In this document: positions 34,901 to 42,150 of the stretch, piece after piece | Layout of the letters: the number at the start of each line of letters is the position of its first letter | Numbering within the stretch: position 1 is the stretch's first letter | From: Novosphingobium marinum | GTDB lineage: Bacteria > Pseudomonadota > Alphaproteobacteria > Sphingomonadales > Sphingomonadaceae | Direction: 5' to 3' | NCBI RefSeq assembly: GCF_013408095.1 | Contig: NZ_JACBZF010000001.1 | Coordinates: forward strand, 1 to 64,000 | Length of the DNA stretch: 64,000 nt | Notes under the pieces: generated by a model | The model's database searches: none | What the model saw: only the letters and a program-made list of their open reading frames with translations | Told to the model about the DNA's origin: nothing | Translations under genes and position numbers: made by a program

Positions 34901-34990
34901 GGCGTACGCGCTGCCACCCGATGCCGTCGCGACGGCGAGGGCACCATACGAAATGCCGCGAGCGGCGGCTTTCGAAAATTCAATCTTCAC
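31955..34990 (-). CDS. TonB-dependent receptor, long form
   Basis: This is a 1011-residue outer-membrane transporter with a signal peptide (about residues 1-30, ending SAYAQA). The TonB box-like IIVTGSRI is followed by the plug with NVASLLAQTPALFNSE, LRNLGPQRTLVLVNSRRHV and VEVLTGGVSAIYGADGVSGVVN, then a barrel of over 800 residues. The paired plug motifs RTLVLVN and GADGVSG mark the large class common in sphingomonads and xanthomonads for oligosaccharides or hydrophobic substrates. It is alone between a terminator at its 3' end and the VOC gene upstream on the same strand. Its cargo is unknown. Confidence 0.92.
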   Translation of the reverse strand: MKIEFSKAAARGISYGALAVATASGGSAYAQAPGVQDAPPPPTETAPIIVTGSRIVTPDLDTPNPVVSISEEAIEQSGLTNVASLLAQTPALFNSETNYDAAGSQARFGGAGVNLLDLRNLGPQRTLVLVNSRRHVAGVPGEAAVDVNTIPLALVERVEVLTGGVSAIYGADGVSGVVNFVMKRDFEGIDARAQYGLSDFGDAPSTYLSATAGKNFSDGRGNIALSYEYRRDGRVNFADRPFGRPDAPFFVRNPDDIPDDPAVFDEILLTNLGYSDSSRDGAVIVDSSFVPTFRGGGQPYDGGRFLPESGFLAQGGDNTPISYYQGDLQAEVASHNVNLLLGYEITPSIRVYAEGKYVASKAFTISQPSFDFYNFVSADNPFIPQAIRGAIQPGNLSDFGLPDGVLYSRDNFDFGTRNERINRDLYRGVIGVEGDISSNARFDVSYVYGENSFTFVSENYRLADRFFAALDAVDEGEFLTGTPNGNIRCRVDLTGGVIDPTFWNYGNTAQTFTPGANSGCVPLNIFGEGVASQEALDFINVDLRNRVKLKQHVATAFVSGDFGQYFELPGGPVSFALGGEYRKEQSDYRPDPISTQATDFDPEGSVLQDLALLAPEQGSFDVWEAFAELRVPILGDMPFAHRLEFGAAIRFSDYSTIGSTTTWKVDGTWSPVPDITFRGSYSEAVRAPNITELFAPRSGTFAFLTDPCSPVNVNNGTEFRAANCEALISGLGVDFDSFDFDSDVASSASLLGRTAGNTSLQEEKAKTWTAGVVLRPLFAPRLAITFDWYDIRLENAINTATLQETTEFCVDAPTLDNVFCDSITRSTDTGFVTNYLLQPQNVAFFETAGADMTIGYSFDAGSAGEFRLQGTVGYLDKLKFLPANGGTVDIDRGEAGAPKWVGTGDITWKLDNFELNYGLNFIGKQRRYEFDETAADPDLVDPQYLYIGSVITHDARLAWTTEYDKATFYLGVNNFTNELPSIGSSNTPVSFLGRFFYAGFTINTDDLNPFR

Positions 34991-35111
34991 AGTCTTCTAC
35001 CCTTGTCGGTTCGAAGACCCGGAATTCATTGTTGTCTGCGGGCCGGATCGCATGTCCGGCCTCGGTCATGCGATAATAGCAGCGCGGTGAAGGTTTCGTT
35101 CCATGCAAAGA

Positions 35112-35143
35112 GCCACCCGTGACCTTTTGAGATCACGGGTGGC
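35112..35143 (-). terminator. Intrinsic terminator of the seven-gene operon
   Basis: Eleven-base perfect arms GCCACCCGTGA and TCACGGGTGGC enclose a ten-base loop; on the minus strand TCTTT follows. It lies 42 bases past the VOC stop and separates the 2-oxo acid dehydrogenase operon from the TonB receptor. Confidence 0.8.
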
Positions 35144-35184
35144 AAATATGTCACAACAGGATGAGGCGCGACGTGCGCCAGTAG

Positions 35185-35721
35185 TCAGCCGACCTTTCGG
35201 AGCGGATCGGTCCCATCCCAATCGAGCGCTTCGGCCTTGATCATCGCGAACCATTCCGGTCCGCCCTTGTCGAGCTGCACGAACTCGACCACGCCGCCGG
35301 GCCCGTAGCCCGGATCCGCATAGATGACCGCGCCGGCCTTGCCGACCTTGCCCTCGACGAGAATCTCGGCGCCTGCGGCTTCGCATGCCTTGTAGGCGTC
35401 GGCGATATCGTCGACGGTGATGCAGACGTGCTGCACCCGGTCATGCACCGCGTGTTCGCCCGAGTAGTGGGCGAGGGCATCGTTCTCCGGGCGGACGAGT
35501 TCGATCTGGATGTCGTTCCAGTAGGCGATTGCCACCGAGAATACGGCCTCGGTCGGCTCACCCTTGTACTTCATGTCGCCGAGCCGGATGTTCTCGAGGA
35601 GGTAGAACGGGCCGACCCCCATCGTCTCGGTCCAGTACTTCACGGCGGCATCGAAATCCTTCGGAAGGAACGCGAGCTGCATGATTTCGCCGACATCGGC
35701 GAGCGAGCCTGCCTTGGGCAT
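35185..35721 (-). CDS. VOC family protein (end of seven-gene operon)
   Basis: This 178-residue protein has two VOC modules: QLAFLPKDFDAAVKYWTETMGVGPFYL near residues 15-41 and VQHVCITVDDIADAYKACEAAG near 96-117, ending with GGVVEFVQLD. The GVGPF feature is shared with the VOC protein at 57758. GAGAGGAGA precedes ATG 35721. It is the last gene of the DUF35-thiolase-ACAD-E1-E2 operon, so it may be an epimerase, dehydratase or ring-cleaving enzyme for the same substrate. Metal ligands cannot be assigned with certainty. Confidence 0.8.
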   Translation of the reverse strand: MPKAGSLADVGEIMQLAFLPKDFDAAVKYWTETMGVGPFYLLENIRLGDMKYKGEPTEAVFSVAIAYWNDIQIELVRPENDALAHYSGEHAVHDRVQHVCITVDDIADAYKACEAAGAEILVEGKVGKAGAVIYADPGYGPGGVVEFVQLDKGGPEWFAMIKAEALDWDGTDPLRKVG

Positions 35722-35748
35722 GTCTTGTCTCCTCTCGTGCTCGCCCGG

Positions 35749-37218
35749 TCAGGCGAAAAGCTGTTCCGGGTCCTCGATCAACGCCTTGAAGGTCTGCAGG
35801 AACTGCGCGCCCGCAGCGCCGTCGATGGCGCGGTGATCGACCGAAAGCGTGAACGAGATCATCGAGGCGAACGCGATGTCGCCGTCGTCGGTCTCGATGG
35901 CGCGTTTCTCCGATGCGCCCACCGCAAGGATCGCTGCCTGCGGCGGGTTTATGATCGCATCGAAGTTCTCGATCCCGAACATGCCGAGGTTGGAGACAGT
36001 GAAGGTGCCGCCATCCATTTCCTCGTAGCCCAGCTTGCCATCGTTCGCCTTGCCGATGAGCCCCTTGGTAGCTCCGGCCAGCTGGTCGATGCGCATGCGA
36101 TCGGCCTGGCGCACGATCGGCGTGACGAGGCCCTTCGGACTGGCCACCGCGATCGAAACGTCGGCATGCCTGAAGCGGTGGATCTCCTCGCCGTGCACCT
36201 GGACATTGACGTCCGGATGCTGGGCAAGCGCCTTGGCGGCGGCCATGACGACGAAATCGTTGACCGATGCCTTGCATCCGAGAACGAGGTTCACCGTCTT
36301 GCGCAGCGCGAGAAGCGCATCGACCCGCGCCGACGTGCGCAGATAGAAATGCGGAAGTTGCTGCTTCGCTTCGGTAAGGCGACGCGCGACGACCTTGCGG
36401 ATACGATCGAACTTGATCGTCTCGGGCTCGTTGCCAACCAGCTCGAAGGGCTCGCCGAACGAGGGAGCGGGAGCAGGAGCCGCCTTCGGGGCAGCCTTGC
36501 CCGCATCGGCGCCCTTGTCCGGAACCTTGGCCAGCACGTCCTTCTTGGAGATGCGTCCGCGAGGTCCGGAGCCCTTGAGACCCGACAGATCGACGCCGTG
36601 CAGCGCAGCGATGCGGCGAGCGAGCGGCGAGGCGAAGATGTTGTCTTCCTCCTGCAACTCCGCCTTCCCCTTCAGCGAAGGACTGGCCGGACCTTTCAGG
36701 GCCTGGTCGATGTCCTGGTACGTGATCCGCCCGTTGCGACCCGAACCCTTGATGTCGGAAATGTCGACGCCCTCGGCCTCGGCCAGCTTCAGGGCTTCGG
36801 GACTGATCGGGCGGTTCGTCTCGATCTTGCGGGGCGCGGGCTTGTCGTCCTCGCCCTCGATCCCCTTTTCGGCCGGCTTGGCTTCCTTCTTCTTCTGCTT
36901 GCCCTCGGCGACACCGCCCTCGGCAGGCTTGAAGTTCGAAACGAAGCTCTCGATCTCGTCGTCGCTCGCACTGCCGTCGTCAAAGACCGCAAGGAGTGCG
37001 CCGACGGGTTCGGGTTCCCCGCTACCGGGAATGACGATCTTGCGAACCTTGGCCTCGTACTCGGCCTCGACCTCGTTGGTGATCTTGTCGGTTTCGATCA
37101 GGCACAGAAGATCGCCGCGGGAGAAGCTGTCGCCCTCCTTGATCTTCCATTCCGCGATGGTGCCCTCGGTCATTTCGATGCCCCACTTCGGCATCGTGAA
37201 GGCGCGTATCTTACCCAT
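35749..37218 (-). CDS. 2-oxo acid dehydrogenase E2 acyltransferase
   Basis: This is a 489-residue dihydrolipoamide acyltransferase. A lipoyl domain covers about residues 1-80 with the lipoylated K45 in the ETDKIT turn. Two peripheral-subunit-binding domains follow (about 138-172 and 196-229), where one is usual. The catalytic domain covers about 265-489, with the SVDHRAIDG motif near the end. It transfers the acyl group from E1 to CoA. It follows the E1 beta gene by 14 bases. Two PSBDs could dock more E1 or a shared E3; no E3 gene is in the window. The acyl substrate could be pyruvate, acetoin or a branched 2-oxo acid. Confidence 0.92.
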   Translation of the reverse strand: MGKIRAFTMPKWGIEMTEGTIAEWKIKEGDSFSRGDLLCLIETDKITNEVEAEYEAKVRKIVIPGSGEPEPVGALLAVFDDGSASDDEIESFVSNFKPAEGGVAEGKQKKKEAKPAEKGIEGEDDKPAPRKIETNRPISPEALKLAEAEGVDISDIKGSGRNGRITYQDIDQALKGPASPSLKGKAELQEEDNIFASPLARRIAALHGVDLSGLKGSGPRGRISKKDVLAKVPDKGADAGKAAPKAAPAPAPSFGEPFELVGNEPETIKFDRIRKVVARRLTEAKQQLPHFYLRTSARVDALLALRKTVNLVLGCKASVNDFVVMAAAKALAQHPDVNVQVHGEEIHRFRHADVSIAVASPKGLVTPIVRQADRMRIDQLAGATKGLIGKANDGKLGYEEMDGGTFTVSNLGMFGIENFDAIINPPQAAILAVGASEKRAIETDDGDIAFASMISFTLSVDHRAIDGAAGAQFLQTFKALIEDPEQLFA

Positions 37219-37232
37219 GTGTCTGCGCCTCC

Positions 37233-38249
37233 TCAGCTGTTGTAGGCCAGAACCTTGCGAACGGCGGCCTCGATCTTGTCCGGGTTGGGGAGGTAGGCCC
37301 CTTCCAGCTCGCGCGCGAACGGCACCGGCGTGTGCGGCGGCGTCACCGCCACCGGCGGAGCCTTGAGGCTGGCGAATGCCTTCTCGGCGACGAGCGCGCA
37401 AAGATCGGTCGCCAGCGAGCAGCGCGGCGGCGCTTCGTCCACGACGACGACGCGTCCGGTGACCTCGACCGAATCGAGGATCGCTTCCTCGTCGAGCGGG
37501 CTGGTTGTGCGAAGGTCGATGACGTCGGCTCCGACACCGTCTTCGGCGAGCTTGTCGGCGGCCTTTTCCGCCATGCCGACCATCATGCCCGACGCCAGGA
37601 TCGTCACGTCCTCGCCGGCACGGCACAGGCGCGCATGGCCGAACGGGATCGTGTAATCGTCATCGTCGGGCACTTCGCCCTTCAGGCCGTAAAGCGCCTT
37701 GTGCTCCATGAAGATGACCGGATCGTCGTCGCGGATCGCCTGGCGCAGCAGGCCGGCGACGTCGGCGGGCGTCGAGGGAACGACGACCTTGAGGCCCGGC
37801 ATGCTGGTCAGGATGCCCGTGGGTGCCTGGCTGTGCTGCGCGGCGGCGTTGTAGCCGGCGCCGTAGATGCAGCGGATGATCGCCGGGCACTTGGTCTTGC
37901 CGCCGAACATGTAGCGGAACTTGGCGATCTGGTTCCAGATCTGGTCGAGGCAGACGCCGATGAAGTCGGCGAACATCAGCTCGGCGATCGGACGCTTGCC
38001 CGAAAGCGCAAGGCCGCCCGCCGCGCCGACGATGGCGCTCTCGGAGATCGGCGTGTCGATCACGCGGTCGGGTCCGAAAGCCTCGTAGAAACCGCCGCTC
38101 GTCGACCAGATGCCGCCGATGGCTTCGGGACCGCCTGCGGTCCCCATGCCGCCGACGACGTCTTCGCCGAGGACCACGACGTTCTCGTCGCGCTGCATTT
38201 CCTTGAAAATCGTGTCGCGAACGGCGTCGCGGTACATTACTCGTGCCAT
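37233..38249 (-). CDS. 2-oxo acid/acetoin dehydrogenase E1, beta subunit
   Basis: This 338-residue transketolase-like subunit carries GEDVVGGMGTAGG near residues 28-40, IDTPISESAIVGAAGGLAL near 79-97, the pyrimidine-side motif FADFIGVCLDQIWNQIAKFRYM, and a C-terminal DLRTTSPLDEEAILDSV segment. It forms the E1 alpha2-beta2 decarboxylase with the product of the next gene. The AcoB-like length and the small E1 alpha fit acetoin or pyruvate dehydrogenases. It lies 17 bases after E1 alpha and leads the E2 gene. Confidence 0.92.
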   Translation of the reverse strand: MARVMYRDAVRDTIFKEMQRDENVVVLGEDVVGGMGTAGGPEAIGGIWSTSGGFYEAFGPDRVIDTPISESAIVGAAGGLALSGKRPIAELMFADFIGVCLDQIWNQIAKFRYMFGGKTKCPAIIRCIYGAGYNAAAQHSQAPTGILTSMPGLKVVVPSTPADVAGLLRQAIRDDDPVIFMEHKALYGLKGEVPDDDDYTIPFGHARLCRAGEDVTILASGMMVGMAEKAADKLAEDGVGADVIDLRTTSPLDEEAILDSVEVTGRVVVVDEAPPRCSLATDLCALVAEKAFASLKAPPVAVTPPHTPVPFARELEGAYLPNPDKIEAAVRKVLAYNS

Positions 38250-38266
38250 TGTTGCTTCCCCGCCCC

Positions 38267-39238
38267 TCAGTAGCTGATGTAGACGTCTTCGAGGACGTCT
38301 TCGGCAGTCGGACGCGCGGCGCTTCGCGCATCCTGGACGGCCTGTTCGATCTGGGCGAGGACTTCCTCGTCGACCTTGTCGAGGTCGGCGCCTTCGAGCA
38401 GCTTCGCACCCGTGACGGATTCGCGGAACTTCTTCAGGCAGTCGCGCTCTTCGCGGATGCGGTCGAGCTCACCCTTGCCGCGGTAGCGCTGCGGATCGCC
38501 CTCGAAGTGGCCGAAGAACCGCTCGGTGTCGAATTCGATGGCGGCGGGGCCGTTGCCCGCGCGCACGTACTCCAGAATTTCGCGCATCGTATCGTGCACC
38601 GCGAAAAAGTCCGTGCCGTCCGCACGCGCGACCTTCATGCCGAATGCTTCCGCGCGGCTCGCGATGTCCTTCTCGGTGCCGACTGCATATTCGACGCCGG
38701 TGTGTTCCGAGTAGTGGTTGTTCTCGAACACGAAGATCGCGGGCGCTTTCGTCACGACCGCCATGTTCATCGCCTCGAACGTCGTGCCCTGGTTGCACGC
38801 ACCGTCGCCGGAGAAGCTTACGGCGACGTTGCCCTTGCCGTTGAGCTTGGCAGCGAGTGCAGCGCCGACCATGATCGGAGCGCCGGCGCCGACGATGCCG
38901 TTCGCGCCAAGCATGCCCTTGTCGACATCTGCGATGTGCATCGAGCCGCCCTTGCCCTTGCACAGACCTTCGCGGCTGCCCCAGATTTCCTTCATCATTC
39001 CGGAAACGTCGCACCCCTTGGCAAGGCAATGGCCGTGACCGCGGTGAGTCGAGACCAGCTTGTCATCGTCGGTGAGATTCTCGCAGACGCCGACGGCGAC
39101 GGCCTCCTGACCGCAATAGAGGTGGGTGAAGCCGGCGATCTCACCGGTCTGGATTTCCTCGTGCAGGCGCTCTTCGAATTCGCGGATGATCTTCATCCGG
39201 CGATAGGCCTGCAGGAGGTCGTCGCGGCTAAGCTGCAT
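38267..39238 (-). CDS. 2-oxo acid/acetoin dehydrogenase E1, alpha subunit
   Basis: This is a 323-residue thiamine-diphosphate subunit. The TPP motif starts GDGACNQG at 144-151 and ends at NN near 173-174, the HRGHGHCLAKG loop near 65-75 contacts cofactor, and KGKGGSMHIAD near 94-104 is conserved. It decarboxylates a 2-oxo acid and passes the acyl group to lipoyl-E2. GGAGAGACAG precedes ATG 39238. Its length matches AcoA/PdhA of the short type. The gene follows an acyl-CoA dehydrogenase by 23 bases, tying a decarboxylating complex to beta-oxidation-like genes. Confidence 0.92.
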   Translation of the reverse strand: MQLSRDDLLQAYRRMKIIREFEERLHEEIQTGEIAGFTHLYCGQEAVAVGVCENLTDDDKLVSTHRGHGHCLAKGCDVSGMMKEIWGSREGLCKGKGGSMHIADVDKGMLGANGIVGAGAPIMVGAALAAKLNGKGNVAVSFSGDGACNQGTTFEAMNMAVVTKAPAIFVFENNHYSEHTGVEYAVGTEKDIASRAEAFGMKVARADGTDFFAVHDTMREILEYVRAGNGPAAIEFDTERFFGHFEGDPQRYRGKGELDRIREERDCLKKFRESVTGAKLLEGADLDKVDEEVLAQIEQAVQDARSAARPTAEDVLEDVYISY

Positions 39239-39261
39239 CTGTCTCTCCTGGTATTATCTGT

Positions 39262-40470
39262 TCAGAGACCAAGGACGGTCTTGGCGATGATAGTAGACTG
39301 AACCTCGTTCGTGCCACCGAAAATGGTCCATGCACGGCTGTTGAGGTACCGTGCTGAGGCGACTTGCGCACCCGGCGAATGAAGCGGTGCCGGCGCGTTC
39401 TCTCCATAGAGCGGCCGCGCCGTGGGCAGTTGCAGGCCACCCGTACCGTACAGGTCAACGGCAAGCAGGTCCACGTCCTGCCTGATGTTTGAGGCCAGGA
39501 GCTTGACCAGCGAGGTCTGCGGCCCCGGCGGGCGACCCTTGGCGATGTTCGAGAGGATCTTCAGTTCGATCATCTCGAGCGATTCGACTTCGAGGCGCAG
39601 CCTGGCGACCCGACGCTTCCACTCGATACCGTCGGCAAGCGCGCCGCCGTACCCGTCGCTTTCCTGCCGAGCCGCCTTCTCGATCTGGTCGAGATCGTAC
39701 GCGAGCTTCGGCGCAAGGCAGGAGCCGCCGCGCTCGTTCTCGAGAAGGAACTTCGCGATGGCCCAGCCCTGGCCCTCCTCGCCCACGAGACCGTCCGCAT
39801 CCGCCACGGCATCTTCGAGGAAAACCTGGTTGACCTCGTGGTCGCCGGCCATTGTCAGGATCGGCCGGACAGAAATGCCCGGCTGATCCATGTCGAGCAG
39901 GAAAAAGCTGATGCCCGCCTGCTTCTTGCCGGTTGCGTCGGTGCGGGCGAGGACGAACATCTTGTTCGCCCAGTGCGCGTGCGTAGTCCAGATCTTGGAG
40001 CCGTTGAGGACGTACCTGTCGCCTTCCTTGACTGCGCGCGTCTGCAGCGAGGCAAGGTCCGAGCCCGCATTCGGCTCGGAAAAGCCCTGGCACCAGTAGT
40101 CCTCGCCCGAAAGGATACGGGGAAGGTACTCTGCCTTCTGGTCGGCATTGCCGAAGGTGTAGATGACCGGCGCAACGAGTTTGAGCCCCAGCACGGTCAG
40201 GTTCGGTGCCCCGGCGAGCGCGCATTCCTTCTCGAAGATATAGCGCTGCGTCGGGGTCCAGCCCGGTCCGCCCGCTTCCTTCGGCCACTGGTACGCGAGC
40301 CAACCCCGCTCGTTGAGAACGGCATTCCAGTCCTGCCCGATGTCCGGCTCGACGAACACAGTCGGCGAGCTGGCAGCACCATCTCGAATCCGATCTGTCA
40401 GGTTTTCGGCGAGAAACGCGCGCACCTCGCCGCGGAACGCAATCTCCTCATCCGAAAGGTCGATATCCAT
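39262..40470 (-). CDS. Acyl-CoA dehydrogenase
   Basis: This is a 402-residue flavoenzyme of the FadE type. Marks are GFSEPNAGSDLASLQTRAV near 129-147 for substrate/FAD contacts, KIWTTHAHWAN near 160-170 and FGGTNEVQSTIIAKTVL at the C-terminus. It introduces a C2-C3 double bond in an acyl-CoA. Length and the LSDEEIAFRGEVRAFLAENL start fit the ACAD group common in steroid and terpenoid side-chain clusters; this is suggestive only. ATG 40470 begins five bases after the thiolase stop. The open frame beyond is not used. Confidence 0.9.
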   Translation of the reverse strand: MDIDLSDEEIAFRGEVRAFLAENLTDRIRDGAASSPTVFVEPDIGQDWNAVLNERGWLAYQWPKEAGGPGWTPTQRYIFEKECALAGAPNLTVLGLKLVAPVIYTFGNADQKAEYLPRILSGEDYWCQGFSEPNAGSDLASLQTRAVKEGDRYVLNGSKIWTTHAHWANKMFVLARTDATGKKQAGISFFLLDMDQPGISVRPILTMAGDHEVNQVFLEDAVADADGLVGEEGQGWAIAKFLLENERGGSCLAPKLAYDLDQIEKAARQESDGYGGALADGIEWKRRVARLRLEVESLEMIELKILSNIAKGRPPGPQTSLVKLLASNIRQDVDLLAVDLYGTGGLQLPTARPLYGENAPAPLHSPGAQVASARYLNSRAWTIFGGTNEVQSTIIAKTVLGL

Positions 40471-40474
40471 CTTC

Positions 40475-41620
40475 TCAGCGCTCCAGGATCGTGACGGCGG
40501 AGACGCCGGGTGCGCCGTAGACATGGCTGTAGGCGGTCCTGGGATTGTCGGGGACCTGGCGTTCGCCGCCTTCGCCACGCAACTGCACGACGTTTTCGTA
40601 GACCTGGCGCAGCCCGGACGCGCCGATCGGTTCGCCGCAGGCAAGGCATCCGCCATCGGTGTTGACCGGAAGCTTGCCGCCGATCTCGCTCCAGCCCTCG
40701 GCGAGCCATTCCTCCTGATCGCCGTCGGCGCAGAAACCGTTCTCGGCCATGTGCATCAGTTCGGCACCGGCCTCGGTGTCCTGAAGCTGGGCTACATCGA
40801 TGTCTCCGGGACCGATCCCGGCAATTTCGAAGGCGTCGCGACTGGCGATGTTCGTGGCCGAACCGCCGCGCTCGACATCTACCGACGGTGCGAAGACCTC
40901 GAAGCTGCCCGGCGGGCGCGTGCGCATGGTGGCGGCCTTCAGGCGCACCATCGGCTTGCCCAGCTCCCGGGCCTTCTTTTCGGAAGCGAGGACGAGCGCG
41001 ACACCGCCTTCGGCGGGCGAGCAGAACATGTACTTGGAGTAGGGATCGGAAACCATAGGGGCTTCCATGATCTCGTCGATCGGTACCGGCTGGCGGCGCC
41101 ATGCATGCGGCGCCTTCGAGCCGTTGCGAAACGCCTTCTCCGCCACGCGCCCCAGCGTTTCGCGGCTGATATCGTGCATTTGCATGTACCGCATGATTTT
41201 GTTGGCGAAGAACTGGGTGGTGACCATGTAGCCGGCATCGCCATACCACTCGGGGAGGTTGTATTCCGAAGGCTTGGCGTTGAACGCGCCGCGCGGGTGC
41301 TTGTCGAAACCGACGGCAAGGCCGATGTCGCATTCGCCCGACTTGATCGCCGTCTGAGCGGAGAAAAGCGCCGAGCCGCCCGCAGCGCAGCCGTTGCGCA
41401 CGTTGATGAACTGTACGCCCGTAAGGCCGAGGCGATCGACCATCGTATCGGGATTGCCTGCGGCGTCCGATGCGCCGTAGGCGAATTGCACGTCGGGCCA
41501 CTCGATCCCGGCGTCGGAAAGGGCCTGGCGCACTGCGAAAACGCCTTGGTCGATGCCGGACACGCCATCGGTCCGACCGAAGGGATGGATTCCGATCCCG
41601 ACAATATAGACGTCGCTCAT
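40475..41620 (-). CDS. SCP-x/Ltp2-like thiolase-fold protein
   Basis: This 381-residue protein has the thiolase fold of the lipid-transfer/SCP-x branch. The usual nucleophile position is C78 in RNGCAAGGSAL. In the C-terminal GGCLACGEPIGASG block a Glu stands where thiolases have the His of GHP, so ordinary thiolysis may not work. Some SCP-x-like proteins (Ltp2) act with a DUF35 partner as aldolases on hydroxylated side-chain CoA esters. Here the start overlaps the DUF35 stop as ATGA, so the pair is coupled. Family call is strong; thiolase versus aldolase is unsettled. Confidence 0.85.
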   Translation of the reverse strand: MSDVYIVGIGIHPFGRTDGVSGIDQGVFAVRQALSDAGIEWPDVQFAYGASDAAGNPDTMVDRLGLTGVQFINVRNGCAAGGSALFSAQTAIKSGECDIGLAVGFDKHPRGAFNAKPSEYNLPEWYGDAGYMVTTQFFANKIMRYMQMHDISRETLGRVAEKAFRNGSKAPHAWRRQPVPIDEIMEAPMVSDPYSKYMFCSPAEGGVALVLASEKKARELGKPMVRLKAATMRTRPPGSFEVFAPSVDVERGGSATNIASRDAFEIAGIGPGDIDVAQLQDTEAGAELMHMAENGFCADGDQEEWLAEGWSEIGGKLPVNTDGGCLACGEPIGASGLRQVYENVVQLRGEGGERQVPDNPRTAYSHVYGAPGVSAVTILER

Positions 41621-42012
41621 GCCATTTTCTCCGTGGGCTGAAATCCGGGAATGACGATGCCGTTGGGCTCGTCGGGGTCGAGGGGGACGGGCACGAATTC
41701 GAGCGGCATTCCGATCTCGATCGAATCGAAATCGACGTTCGCGAGCCGCGCTTCGACGATCGTTTCGCCCGGAAGCTCGACATAGGCTACCGGGAAGGGC
41801 TTGAAAGCCTCGGGCCCGGCATAGGGAGGCGACTTCGGCCTGAACCGCTGGATCGTGTAGCTCCACAGAGTGCCGTCTCGCTTGAGCGGGACGGGCTCGA
41901 ACCTGTCGTTTTCGGGGCATGGAAAGACAATCCGGCCGGTTTCGCGATCGCGTCCGCCGATAAGCCGGGGCGGGTTTTCCTGCGTGAAAAGTCCTTCAGC
42001 GATCGGGCGCAT
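41617..42012 (-). CDS. DUF35 OB-fold protein
   Basis: This 131-residue protein has the DUF35 layout: a short N-terminal region (LIGGRDRETGRIVFPCPEN) where a rubredoxin-like zinc ribbon normally sits, then an OB-fold (LWSYTIQRFRPKSPPY, PVAYVELPGETIVEARL). Only one Cys is present, so the zinc ribbon is not formed. DUF35 proteins partner with thiolase-like proteins, including Ltp2-type aldolases and acetyl-CoA transferring enzymes. GGGAGAGGAG precedes ATG 42012. It is the first gene of the seven-gene operon, translationally coupled to the thiolase, and divergent from a GMC oxidoreductase. Confidence 0.85.
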   Translation of the reverse strand: MRPIAEGLFTQENPPRLIGGRDRETGRIVFPCPENDRFEPVPLKRDGTLWSYTIQRFRPKSPPYAGPEAFKPFPVAYVELPGETIVEARLANVDFDSIEIGMPLEFVPVPLDPDEPNGIVIPGFQPTEKMA

Positions 42013-42150
42013 TGTTCTCCTCTCCCCGGGCTGTGCCGGTGCTAATTCCGCGTCGCTTTAAGCCTAAAGGGCGAGCAGATGCAGGCTGCCCAAAACGATA
42101 GGGGTTAGAGTCGGCGGGGCATGCCAAGGTGATCGTGGAGGGAATTGGGC

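Noticed and set aside
35428..37245. A 605-codon plus-strand frame.
   Set aside because: It is antisense to the E2 acyltransferase and VOC genes, and has no recognisable motif or ribosome site.
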